Positions 8,062 to 16,794 of a stretch of 64,000 nucleotides of DNA are shown piece after piece. The stretch is taken from NCBI RefSeq assembly GCF_013401515.1, contig NZ_CP058529.1, positions 2,294,001-2,358,000 of the forward strand. Direction: 5' to 3'. How positions within the stretch are numbered: position 1 is the stretch's first letter; each line of letters begins with the position of its first letter. The position numbers and the translations under genes were made by a program. The notes under the pieces are model-generated. The model was given only the letters and a program-made list of their open reading frames with translations, was not told the origin of the DNA and did no database searches. The stretch is from Halorarum halophilum. GTDB lineage: Archaea > Halobacteriota > Halobacteria > Halobacteriales > Haloferacaceae.

Positions 8062-9213
8062 ATGGTTGAACTGACGCTTGACCTCCTTGTTGACATTGCT
8101 GGGGAGTATCGTGATGGTTCGACGAGTGCCGAGAAGTTTCGAAGTATCCTCGAAGATGAGCAGACAACGAGCGAAGAGGTCGAACAGTTTCTGAATGAGG
8201 CGTTAAACGGGTCAGAGTCATACCATAATCGGGCCCTCCAAGACATCGTCAACAACATTGGACAACGTCTCGGCTTCACTGTGGAATACGGGCCGTATCA
8301 GGGGACAACAGACACTATCGGCAATGACGGTCTCTGGAGTTCAAACGCCAGTGAAGGAGACGAGGATGTCCACCTAGTCGTAGAGACGAAGAAGAGTACT
8401 GCGTATACTATCGACCCGGGTCAGGCTGGCGGCTATATGGACGAGTTGGTCGCCGAGCAGAACCTCGACTCGTCGTCGGTGTATGGCCTTTATGTTATCG
8501 GCGATGACGATGTTGATACCGTCGTGAGTACGATTCGTGGCTCAGAGTATCGCGACCATATACGTACAATACCTGCCTCGCACCTACTCACGCTCCTCGC
8601 GATTCAAGAGGAATCGGGCCTGCAACACGAGCAAATACTGAAACTGCTTCTCCCGCTGGATACCATCAATGTTGGGTCACTAGTTGAGCTGGTCCAAGAT
8701 GTCATCGAATTCCGTGAGCCTGTGCAGACTGGCACTAATGGACCGGAACAGGGGGTCGGGGGGTGGACGCCAGAGGTGGACGCGAATGCCGTCGTTGGAC
8801 AGCTGTCTCGTAGTAACCTCGAAGGCCTTGATGATGCGAAGGTTGCCATCTTCCCCTCTCGAGAGGACGGGATTCCCTTTCTAAAAGAGAACAACGCATG
8901 GGGATTTGTCCGTGTCAACCAGGACCCAGAGTACGTTGGCATGTACATCACTGGCGACGTGGGCGCCGTCACGTACGTGGCTCGAGTGAAAGAGATAGTT
9001 CCGGCTACGGAAGCGACGCTCGCACGTTCGCTTGAATCCTATATTGGTGACCAAGCCAACTTTGACCGCGACAAGCGAGTCGTCGTATTCGAACCGGACT
9101 CCCTGTTTGAGTTGTCCGACCCAATTCCGCTAGCCACACGTGTGCCCTATGGGCTCCGGTACACGGACTTGGGGTCGTTCCGAACAGCAGAAACCACGGA
9201 CGATATTCTTTGA
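8062..9213 (+). CDS. Putative PD-(D/E)xK restriction-type nuclease, 383 aa
   Basis: The start at 8062 (MVELTLDLLV) is favoured over the upstream in-frame codon because ATTATATGC lies 25-32 bp before it. Residues about 85-140 contain TDTIGNDG, then VHLVVETKKSTAY: an upstream Asp followed by a hydrophobic strand and E-T-K, which matches the PD-(D/E)xK active-site pattern. The rest includes a second alpha/beta region with no motif I recognise. Stand-alone proteins of this shape are often type IV or Mrr-like restriction enzymes. It is flanked by the Panacea-like gene and the TBP gene, and ends 17 bp from the latter. Confidence 0.5.
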   Translation: MVELTLDLLVDIAGEYRDGSTSAEKFRSILEDEQTTSEEVEQFLNEALNGSESYHNRALQDIVNNIGQRLGFTVEYGPYQGTTDTIGNDGLWSSNASEGDEDVHLVVETKKSTAYTIDPGQAGGYMDELVAEQNLDSSSVYGLYVIGDDDVDTVVSTIRGSEYRDHIRTIPASHLLTLLAIQEESGLQHEQILKLLLPLDTINVGSLVELVQDVIEFREPVQTGTNGPEQGVGGWTPEVDANAVVGQLSRSNLEGLDDAKVAIFPSREDGIPFLKENNAWGFVRVNQDPEYVGMYITGDVGAVTYVARVKEIVPATEATLARSLESYIGDQANFDRDKRVVVFEPDSLFELSDPIPLATRVPYGLRYTDLGSFRTAETTDDIL

Positions 9214-9230
9214 AACTCGCCTGACTGGCT

Positions 9231-9779
9231 TTAGGACTTGAAAAGCTCTGAGAGCCTTGTTTTCAATTCTTTGAATGAATTCTCCGCGGTCTGTAAGTCT
9301 CTCGCCCCAGTGATAACTGCCTGCCCCGTATTGAAGATAAGCAGAACACTCTCCCCCGATTCGGGGCGATACACCAAACCCGGGAATTGCTCTGGTTCGT
9401 ATTCAGTGTTCTCGAGGCCTAACCCGATAGCGAGTGCATTCAAATCGAGATTCTGCTCTAACTCACCAGTACAGACGTAGTTTTGAATAGCGAACCATTT
9501 GTCCTCCGGTTCCTCAATAACTCCCATGTCAGAGAACAGACTCAGAAATTGTTCTCGGAGCGAGTAGGATTCATCCTCGGAGTCCGCGCCGGTGATGATG
9601 AATTTCCCCGTTCTGTAGACCGTTATTAGCGGCGCGTCTTCCTCGAATCGGAGGTACATCCCTGGATACTTGTCCGGGTCGTAGCAAGCGACCGGCTCAC
9701 CGATATCGTCAGCGAGGCGTTCTAAATCGAGTTCGACATTTAGAGCACCCGACGCGACGACATTTACAATCTCTACCAT
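9231..9779 (-). CDS. tbp: TATA-binding protein paralogue carried on the element, 182 aa
   Basis: Two direct repeats of the TBP fold are clear: YDPDKYPGMYLRF ... GKFIITGADS and YEPEQFPGLVYRP ... GQAVITGARD. The length matches archaeal TBP. The first repeat has Tyr where FPG is usual and the repeats are diverged from each other, so this is a specialised paralogue. TBP recruits TFB and RNA polymerase to TATA boxes; haloarchaea often keep several TBPs, some on plasmids. It is divergent from hsdR across a 142-bp promoter region and may favour element promoters. GAAATAAGA lies about 27-33 bp upstream of its ATG. Confidence 0.92.
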   Translation of the reverse strand: MVEIVNVVASGALNVELDLERLADDIGEPVACYDPDKYPGMYLRFEEDAPLITVYRTGKFIITGADSEDESYSLREQFLSLFSDMGVIEEPEDKWFAIQNYVCTGELEQNLDLNALAIGLGLENTEYEPEQFPGLVYRPESGESVLLIFNTGQAVITGARDLQTAENSFKELKTRLSELFKS

Positions 9780-9921
9780 CTTGACCTCCGAATCACAGTC
9801 AAATCTTATTTCAAACTACCTCATGCCTCGTCAATACACTTGCTGGTTTCCGCTCTCTGTGGGGTATATTGAGAGTGACTGTCGGAAGAGCACTTATACC
9901 CCGAGTGAAATGTAGTGAGCA

Positions 9922-12144
9922 ATGGCTGACAAAGGCACCGACCCCGAAAAAGAAGCCCGGGAGGTCATCGACACCCAGCTAAAGGAAGCAGGCTGGGTAG
10001 ACCTCGAAGAGGAGGGAGGTGATACGGGCTTCGAAAGGGAATATCCCACTTCTTCTGGTCCCGTTGATTACGCCCTCCTGGTCTCAGGGAAGCCCATCGC
10101 GGTCGTGGAAGCGAAAGAAGCCCAGAAAGACGCCTACGCTGCTCTAACCCAATCCAAACGATACGCACAAGATATCGGTACGGGAGAGAACTACGCCGGG
10201 CGATACGGCGTCCCATTCGTGTTCACCGCGAACTCAGACGAAGTATGGTTTCAGGACCTTCGGGAAGAGGCACCGCGTGAACGAAAACTCCGAGGGTTCC
10301 ACCGACCCGAAGGTCTCGACCAGTTCCTCAATACCGATTACAAAGCCGCGAAGGAGTGGCTAGAGGATAACCCGATTCGAGAGTCCGACCCTAACCTCTG
10401 GGACAACCAGTTCGAGGCAATCCAGAGCATCGAAGAGTCTATCCAAGAGAACAAGCGCCGGATGCTCGTTCAGATGGCGACCGGGACTGGAAAGACTCGG
10501 ATGGCCTGTGCTGAAACTTACCGCCTCCTGAAATCCGGCTACGTCAATAGCGTCCTCTTCCTCGTCGACCGTAACAGCCTCGGGAATCAAGCCGAGAGCG
10601 CGTTCAATAACTACGACGTCGGCCCGGCGATGAAGCTGAGCGACATCTACATCATCGAGCAAGTTGAAGACGGCATCTATCCCGAGAACGCGGATATCGT
10701 CGTCGCAACCCTCCAGGGAATGTACAGTCTGCTCGAAAATCACGACGAACTCGACATCCCGCAGGATGCATTCGACTTCATTATCTCCGACGAGTCCCAC
10801 CGCTCTATCTACGGGGACTGGCGCGTCGTTCTGAATCATTTCGACGCCCTCCAGCTCGGTCTGACGGCGACGCCGGCGACGCACACGCTCAGCTACTTCA
10901 ACGAAAATTGGGTCTACCAATACGGCTACTGGCAGGCCGTCGATGATGGTCACGTCGTTCCCTACGAGACGTACCGGATTCAGACGGGCATCACCATGGT
11001 CGGTCTCTACTACGAGGATGAGGAGTACAATCCCGAAGACCTCGAAAACAAAATCACCGTCCCCTCTACGAATCGCCTCATAGCAGAAGAGTTCCGGAAG
11101 CAATCAGGCGAGGACGAGAAGACGCTGGTTTTCGCTAAGAATGACCGTCACGCTACCGAGCTAGAGAAGATATTCAGAGAGGTCTACTCCGACAAGGACG
11201 ACCGCTACGTCAAGAAAATCACCTACACGACCGACGACCCCGACGGCTGGATTAAGCGCTTCCGAAATCAGAAGTACCCGAAAATCGCGGTGACGGTCGA
11301 TATGGTTAGCACGGGAGTTGACGTCAAACCCATCGAGAACATCATCTTCATCCGGCCAACTCGTTCCGCCGTCCTCTACAACCAGATGATTGGCCGGGGG
11401 ACTCGCACCTGCGACGAGATTGGCAAAGAGAAGTTCACTATCTACGACTGCATCGGTATCGTCGATTACTTCAGCGAGACGCCGCCGTTCAACACGTATC
11501 GCCCTGATGGGACCGTCGACGAAGAGAAGTCCGGGAAGAAGAAGCGAGAGGACCACGAGGACGACGAAATCATCGTCGCTGACGACGTTCAGGACCACCT
11601 CGAGTTCTCGGGGTATATGTTCGAGACGGAGGACGGTAAGGAGATACGGCCTGACGACTATGTCACTCACTTCGAGCGGTACGTGAGGCAGAACCAGTCC
11701 GAGATTGAAGCAATAAAGATAATAATGGAGTCCCCGGAAGCCCTCAAGCGAAAGCACCTCCGGGAACTCAATCGAAAACTTCACGACGAGCCGGAGAAGT
11801 TCTCCGAAGAGAAGCTGCAAAAGGCCTATGGGCAGGAGATGACCGATATCATCGGCTTCATCAAACACGCCCTCGGTGAAGACGAGTTCCCCACCACGGA
11901 GGACCGGGTTGAGAAGGCCTTCGACGCCTGGATTCAGGATAAGGACTTCACCGAAAAAGAGCGCGATTGGCTGAACATGATTCAGCGTCACTTCGTGCAG
12001 GAGAAGGTCATTAAAAAGGAAGACTTCAACCGTATCCCGTTTTCACGACGTGGAGGTTGGAGGTCTGCTGCGAAAGCGTTCGGTGGCGAAGAGGAGTTAA
12101 GAGACGTGATTCACGAACTTAACGAGGAAGTGATTCTAGCATGA
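9922..12144 (+). CDS. hsdR: Type I restriction enzyme, R (HsdR) subunit, 740 aa
   Basis: Nuclease domain near residues 45-75 (PVDYALLVSGK ... AVVEAKEA: D, E, K of PD-(D/E)xK), Walker A MATGTGKT near 187, DESHRS (DEAH-type box) near 290, GLTATPA near 313, and helicase domain 2 with IGRGTRT near 490. HsdR translocates DNA and cleaves it when the HsdMS complex finds an unmethylated site. It is shorter than enteric HsdR (about 1,000-1,100 aa). Its stop overlaps the hsdM start by 4 bp (ATGA), so hsdRMS is a coupled operon. Confidence 0.93.
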   Translation: MADKGTDPEKEAREVIDTQLKEAGWVDLEEEGGDTGFEREYPTSSGPVDYALLVSGKPIAVVEAKEAQKDAYAALTQSKRYAQDIGTGENYAGRYGVPFVFTANSDEVWFQDLREEAPRERKLRGFHRPEGLDQFLNTDYKAAKEWLEDNPIRESDPNLWDNQFEAIQSIEESIQENKRRMLVQMATGTGKTRMACAETYRLLKSGYVNSVLFLVDRNSLGNQAESAFNNYDVGPAMKLSDIYIIEQVEDGIYPENADIVVATLQGMYSLLENHDELDIPQDAFDFIISDESHRSIYGDWRVVLNHFDALQLGLTATPATHTLSYFNENWVYQYGYWQAVDDGHVVPYETYRIQTGITMVGLYYEDEEYNPEDLENKITVPSTNRLIAEEFRKQSGEDEKTLVFAKNDRHATELEKIFREVYSDKDDRYVKKITYTTDDPDGWIKRFRNQKYPKIAVTVDMVSTGVDVKPIENIIFIRPTRSAVLYNQMIGRGTRTCDEIGKEKFTIYDCIGIVDYFSETPPFNTYRPDGTVDEEKSGKKKREDHEDDEIIVADDVQDHLEFSGYMFETEDGKEIRPDDYVTHFERYVRQNQSEIEAIKIIMESPEALKRKHLRELNRKLHDEPEKFSEEKLQKAYGQEMTDIIGFIKHALGEDEFPTTEDRVEKAFDAWIQDKDFTEKERDWLNMIQRHFVQEKVIKKEDFNRIPFSRRGGWRSAAKAFGGEEELRDVIHELNEEVILA

Positions 12145-13547
12145 GCGAAAACGGACGGATGGATGTCAAGAATAAGATTTGGGACATTTGCGGAATCCTG
12201 CGCGACGACGGGATGCACATTGGGACCTACGTCGAGCAAGTAACGGTCCTCCTTTTCCTGAAAATGATGGACGAAAAGGAAACATTTGGAGAGGAACCGA
12301 TAGAAGTCCCTGAGGAGTGTCGTTGGGAGACACTAAAACAGAAAGACGGAGAGGAGCTGCTTTCGCACTATAATACGACCGTATTGCCTCAGCTCGGCGA
12401 GCAGGAGGGAATTATTGGGGAGATTTTCGCACGAGTGAATAGCCAGTTCCGAACGCCGGTCAATCTCCGAAAGGCTGTGCGTGAGATTGATGAGGTGAAT
12501 TGGTCTGAAATTGACACTGATGTCAAGGGAGCAGCTTACGAGTCACTTCTTGAGAAGTACGCTGAGGAAGCGAAGGGTGCAGGACAGTACTTCACCCCGA
12601 GAGCGGCTATCAAAGCAGTTGTAAAGGCTGTTGACCCGGACCATGATGATAAAATACATGACCCCGCTGCAGGGACGGGCGGGTTCCTAATCCATGCATT
12701 TGAGCATATCTTAGACAAGACGAATGAGGGACTGGACCTCTCTCGGGAGGAGCGCCAAGCTCTAATGACTGAGAATCTTTCGGGTATGGAGTTAGTTCCT
12801 GAAACACGTCGTCTTGGTCTAATGAATCTCGCGTTACATGACCTCCAACCGCAAAATTTCGTTGTTGGTGATTCCCTTGAGCCAGGTCCTCATATTGAAG
12901 AGAAATATGATATAATACTCACTAATCCTCCATACGGAGGTAACCAGAAGAGGAAACGGCCTCGACAGGATTTTATGGTCGAAACGAAATCGCCTGAGCT
13001 CAACTTTGTCCAGCATGCCATGAGTTTACTAAAAGAGGGTGGCAAGTGCGGGATGGTTGTTCCGGACGGAGTCCTTTTCCAAAGTGGACATGCTAAAAGG
13101 GTGAGAGAAGAACTGCTACGGGACTTTAATCTCCATACCGTCTTGATTTTACCAATTGGGGCGTTTCACCCATATACGAATGTAACTACTAATGTCGTAT
13201 TCTTTGAAAAGGGTGAACCGACAGAAGAAGTATGGTTCTATGACTTGAGAACGGACATTGAGAAAATAAAGAAAAGTAACCCGCTAACAATCGAACACTT
13301 TGAGGGATTCCTTGAAGAATTTAATTCTAGTGAAAAAAGTAACGGGTTCTTTAGAGCAGGCATTGAGGAAATACAAGAGAACGGATATTCACTCAACTAT
13401 AAGAAATACAAACAATTTGAGAGTGAAGAAGAAGAGATACCAGAGCCCGAGGAACTTATAACAGAGTTGCTCTCGATTCAAGAGACTGTTACAGAGAACG
13501 TGGAAACTGTACTTGAGGAACTTGAAGAGGGCGCTGAAGATGAATGA
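12141..13547 (+). CDS. hsdM: Type I DNA adenine methyltransferase, M (HsdM) subunit, 468 aa
   Basis: The N-terminal HsdM helical domain (residues 1-120, with LLFLKMMDEKE) precedes the methyltransferase domain: GQYFTPRAAIKAVV near 155, SAM motif I DPAAGTGGFL near 175 and catalytic NPPYGG near 265. It methylates adenine at the site chosen by HsdS. The gene overlaps hsdR by 4 bp and hsdS by 8 bp. Base composition falls sharply from here on, and the 3' half is clearly AT-richer than hsdR, hinting at different histories within one operon. Confidence 0.95.
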   Translation: MSENGRMDVKNKIWDICGILRDDGMHIGTYVEQVTVLLFLKMMDEKETFGEEPIEVPEECRWETLKQKDGEELLSHYNTTVLPQLGEQEGIIGEIFARVNSQFRTPVNLRKAVREIDEVNWSEIDTDVKGAAYESLLEKYAEEAKGAGQYFTPRAAIKAVVKAVDPDHDDKIHDPAAGTGGFLIHAFEHILDKTNEGLDLSREERQALMTENLSGMELVPETRRLGLMNLALHDLQPQNFVVGDSLEPGPHIEEKYDIILTNPPYGGNQKRKRPRQDFMVETKSPELNFVQHAMSLLKEGGKCGMVVPDGVLFQSGHAKRVREELLRDFNLHTVLILPIGAFHPYTNVTTNVVFFEKGEPTEEVWFYDLRTDIEKIKKSNPLTIEHFEGFLEEFNSSEKSNGFFRAGIEEIQENGYSLNYKKYKQFESEEEEIPEPEELITELLSIQETVTENVETVLEELEEGAEDE

Positions 13548-14754
13548 GGAGCGTTTACCCAAATGCTGGGAAATAAAAGCCGTTGGTGATGTCTGCGAAA
13601 TCACTTACGGAGATGGTCTTCCAAAACGTGACAGGAATGGAGGAGATGTGCCTGTCTACGGTTCTGGCGGTGTTAATGGTTATCATGATGAGGCACTCTA
13701 CGAGCAGCCTGCCGTTATATTAGGAAGAAAGGGTTCAATTGATAAGGTCTGGTTTGTTACAGAACCCTTCTGGGCAATAGACACTACCTTTTATACTGAT
13801 GTATATGAGAATGAGGCCATACCAAGATATCTCTATTATTTCTTCGAATACCTAGACCTTGAACGATATGACACGTCTAGTGCAGTTCCTAGCCTTAGAA
13901 AGGGAGATTTGCAGGAGATATCTATTCCAATTCCTCCAATTAGTGAGCAAAAACGTATTGTGCAAAAGCTGGACTACCTATTCTCACTTGTCAAGGAAAG
14001 CAGTGATGAAATTGAGCGTGCAAACACGATTTGTGAGCAGCTAGAATCCACCATATTTCTAAGTGGCGTGAAATCTTCTAACGCCACTAAGGTCAACTCT
14101 GGTGATGTTATCGAGGATTCACAGTACGGTATTTCCGAGGCAATGAATGAAGATGGACAAGGATATCCAATCCTTCGTATGGGTAACTATGATGAAAAGG
14201 GGTCAATGGATTATTCTGATTTGAAGCACATTGAACTCACAGATAGCGAATTTGAGAAATATTCTCTCAGGGAGGGGGATGTATTATTTAACCGGACAAA
14301 CAGTAAGGAGCTTGTTGGGAAGACCGCCATCTACGATGGGGGATTAGAGAACGCGGTCTTTGCATCCTATCTTATCCGGATTTATCTAGATAAAGAACGA
14401 ATTCTACCAGAGTTCTATGTCCGGTACATGAATTCTACCTTAGGAAGGAGCGAAATAAATGAAAAATCAAAGCAAGCCGTAAGTCAGGCAAATATCAACA
14501 CCGGCGAAATCAACAGTATGTCTATCCTCCTTCCCTCTATTGAAAAACAACAGAAAATAATCTCAAAAATACATTCATTAGAAAGTACCATACGGAAAAT
14601 CGATGTTGATATCAAAACAAGTAGGAAAATCCTCGATAGGTTTCCTAAATCACTGTTAAAAGATGCCTTTAACGGAGAAATGTCCTATAGTATACCCAGT
14701 ACAGTGGAGGAAGACATTAATTCCTCTGGACAAGCCTCTCTTGGTGAATTCTGA
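13540..14754 (+). CDS. hsdS: Type I specificity (HsdS) subunit, 404 aa
   Basis: Two target-recognition domains are visible, residues about 10-175 and 190-375, each ending in a conserved coiled-coil lead (IPPISEQKRIVQKLDYL and LLPSIEKQQKIISKIHSL). Each TRD reads half of a bipartite target. ATG at 13540 overlaps the hsdM stop. The gene is very AT-rich for this genome, as often seen for hsdS acquired or shuffled by recombination. Both TRDs look intact. Confidence 0.93.
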   Translation: MNEERLPKCWEIKAVGDVCEITYGDGLPKRDRNGGDVPVYGSGGVNGYHDEALYEQPAVILGRKGSIDKVWFVTEPFWAIDTTFYTDVYENEAIPRYLYYFFEYLDLERYDTSSAVPSLRKGDLQEISIPIPPISEQKRIVQKLDYLFSLVKESSDEIERANTICEQLESTIFLSGVKSSNATKVNSGDVIEDSQYGISEAMNEDGQGYPILRMGNYDEKGSMDYSDLKHIELTDSEFEKYSLREGDVLFNRTNSKELVGKTAIYDGGLENAVFASYLIRIYLDKERILPEFYVRYMNSTLGRSEINEKSKQAVSQANINTGEINSMSILLPSIEKQQKIISKIHSLESTIRKIDVDIKTSRKILDRFPKSLLKDAFNGEMSYSIPSTVEEDINSSGQASLGEF

Positions 14755-14917
14755 CTTGAAAGAGCAGTACGGGTAGTCAAATTCACGGTATTGATTATCT
14801 TTGGTATTCACGTCGTGCACCGTTGTCTCCCTTCAATCGTTCTATGATAAATGACCAAGGCAAATAGGTCGATAATAGTTCGGCCTCGGCACTCAAAGGC
14901 CACAAACTATAGAAAAT

Positions 14918-15145
14918 CTACTTCAGCGGAGGTCGTAAGTCACGCCAGCGGAAATCAACCATCTTACCTTCTTCTAAAGCAACGCGAAAGATGTCCACGG
15001 AACTGTCGTCCCCGGTAACTACATCAGCATCATCCCTGAAAATATCGGTCACTACTCCATGTGCACCGTGGTATCCGGCATGGTCAGGGTCCGTCTCGTC
15101 AGGGAAGTCAATCCGTACCCGGTCCCCCTCCGAGAACTGTGGCAT
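14918..15145 (-). CDS. Small SH3/KOW-like haloarchaeal protein, 75 aa
   Basis: The start at 15145 (MPQFSEGDRVRIDFPDET) is chosen because the frame upstream has no conserved look. The pattern GDRVRID ... YHGAHGVVTDI ... FRVALEEGKMVDFRWRDLRPP is a two-part small beta-barrel repeat typical of a common haloarchaeal hypothetical family. It is separated by 163 bp from hsdS and by 190 bp from the CARF-like gene. Possible nucleic-acid binding is inference. Confidence 0.7.
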   Translation of the reverse strand: MPQFSEGDRVRIDFPDETDPDHAGYHGAHGVVTDIFRDDADVVTGDDSSVDIFRVALEEGKMVDFRWRDLRPPLK

Positions 15146-15335
15146 GATAGGTCGTTTGTTCGTGGTGTTTAGAAGGAACCGTTCAGGCATTCCCCTACCC
15201 GACTAAGGTTCACTCACAGTTGCAGGAGTATGGGTGTAACACTCCGTCAGAAATTCACCAATTTCTCACAAAGCAAGAGTCTATTATCGCCGAAGTCCAG
15301 TGAGGCAGTCTATCGTTTTCTGGTGCCAATGGGAA

Positions 15336-15992
15336 TCACTCCACTCCTGTCCACTTGAGATACAGCTTCCCCACATCCGTAAGGGAGACGTGTTTGGTAC
15401 GTCCAGAAGGGCTCCGCTCGACTAACCCCCGTTCCTCCAGCTGGTCGACATGGTAACTGATTTTCTGTGCAGACTCTCCCAGTTCCTCCCCAATCTCGCG
15501 CATTATAACGCCGGTTCGGCCTTCTTCATCCCATCTGCCGAGAGTGACGAGAAGGTCTCTCTGGAGTCCTTCAATTTCAAATGTGAGTGGTTGGGTAGGG
15601 GCTGGGAGTTCGATAACAAGGTCATCAATATCCTCGTCTTCGCCCTGCGGTTCAAGGACGTAGTAGGGTGTCGCTCCAATAAAGAAGGCAGAAGATGTCG
15701 CACCCCCTGCGACAAGATTCGTCCCTCCTGTAATGTTGATGAAGAAGTTGTCTGCGGGATACTGTTTGGCGATGCTGACAATAGTATCTACCACGCTTCG
15801 GATGTCGAATGCATCAATCAGGTGGCTTTCAACATCGTATCCAAACTCGACGAGGTCGTTTTGAAGTTTAACACCCTCATTTTCAAAAGCATCACTGGTG
15901 AGGAGACACACCTTATCGGCCCCCGAGTAGGCGCGAAGCCCACGCTTCACGTGGGAAGTGATACGACCGTGAGGGACGATGTGTATGTTCAC
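15336..15992 (-). CDS. CARF-like sensor fused to winged helix-turn-helix (Csa3/HFX_2341-like), 218 aa
   Basis: The N-terminal half is a Rossmann-like domain with the loop FINITGGTNLVAGG (residues about 84-97), the phosphate-contacting signature of CARF-like regulators; the C-terminal half (about 150-205) is a winged HTH with MREIGEELGESAQKISYHVDQLEERGLV. CARF domains bind cyclic oligoadenylates or related signals. The start ATG overlaps the stop of the HEPN-motif gene by 4 bp, and no cas gene is present. It probably senses a nucleotide signal and regulates its own operon. Confidence 0.75.
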   Translation of the reverse strand: MNIHIVPHGRITSHVKRGLRAYSGADKVCLLTSDAFENEGVKLQNDLVEFGYDVESHLIDAFDIRSVVDTIVSIAKQYPADNFFINITGGTNLVAGGATSSAFFIGATPYYVLEPQGEDEDIDDLVIELPAPTQPLTFEIEGLQRDLLVTLGRWDEEGRTGVIMREIGEELGESAQKISYHVDQLEERGLVERSPSGRTKHVSLTDVGKLYLKWTGVE

Positions 15993-16792
15993 GGCTGGTA
16001 CTGTTGGAGGTACGTAGCCTCTCGGTAATCCCTCCCTCTCGCCGACTCGTCTTCTAACTCTACGACGTCACCTTCATCAGGGAAATACCTAGCAGAATCG
16101 AGCGTAAAGCGTGTATCTGGCCCTTCTTGTCCCTCGACGTATGTCGTTACAAATCCTCGTGTTTCGTACCGATTGTGAATGAACCCATATTTTGGATTAT
16201 CACCTTCTAAAGCTGATTCTCTTCCCATTAATTCAATCTGTGATTTTGCGAGAATCTTCTCCCAGAGCTGCAGTATTTCCTCCATCGCCGTCCATGCCAA
16301 AGTGAGGAAACCTAGCAGCGACGCCTCAGGCCGATTTGTCGCCGACGGAATGCCATCTGGATGGACAATCACGACGTCCCTGTACTTCTTGAACCGGGTG
16401 AGGGCAAACTCGAATGGAATCTCTGGAGACTCCTCAAGGACAACGGCTGCATAGAGTTTGAACCACCGAGTTACATTCTCTAGACTATCATCTCTTTTCC
16501 CGTTTCGTTCAAGTTTGAAGTGGAACCCTTGGGCCTCAATGATTCCTGCAATCAAAGTTTTCATCGCGGTGTTGAGGCCGTCTGCTTCGAACCGGTCAGA
16601 GAGGACTTCCACTGTTTTCTCCTTTGTTCTACCGTACTGGAAGTCGATTCTCGTATAGAGATTCTCCTCATCCTGAGGGTCCAGTCTATCAGCCATAATA
16701 TCCCTCATGATTTCATCACATTCTTCGAATTGTTCTTCAAGAACAGTGCCTTCCAGTATGTCCGCGGTCTCAGGGGCACCACCTACGCTCAT
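15989..16792 (-). CDS. HEPN-motif protein of the methyltransferase/CARF operon, 267 aa
   Basis: No overall family is recognised. The segment FKKYRDVVIVHPDG (Arg138-x5-His144) fits the R-x4-6-H RNase motif of HEPN domains, in the context Y-R-x-x-x-x-x-H typical of that superfamily and preceded by a helix. HEPN proteins are common RNase toxins and effectors. The gene sits 2 bp after the methyltransferase gene and overlaps the CARF-like gene, so it is the middle member of a tight operon. Whether it is an RNase effector is inference from the motif and neighbours. Confidence 0.55.
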   Translation of the reverse strand: MSVGGAPETADILEGTVLEEQFEECDEIMRDIMADRLDPQDEENLYTRIDFQYGRTKEKTVEVLSDRFEADGLNTAMKTLIAGIIEAQGFHFKLERNGKRDDSLENVTRWFKLYAAVVLEESPEIPFEFALTRFKKYRDVVIVHPDGIPSATNRPEASLLGFLTLAWTAMEEILQLWEKILAKSQIELMGRESALEGDNPKYGFIHNRYETRGFVTTYVEGQEGPDTRFTLDSARYFPDEGDVVELEDESARGRDYREATYLQQYQP

Positions 16793-16794
16793 GG

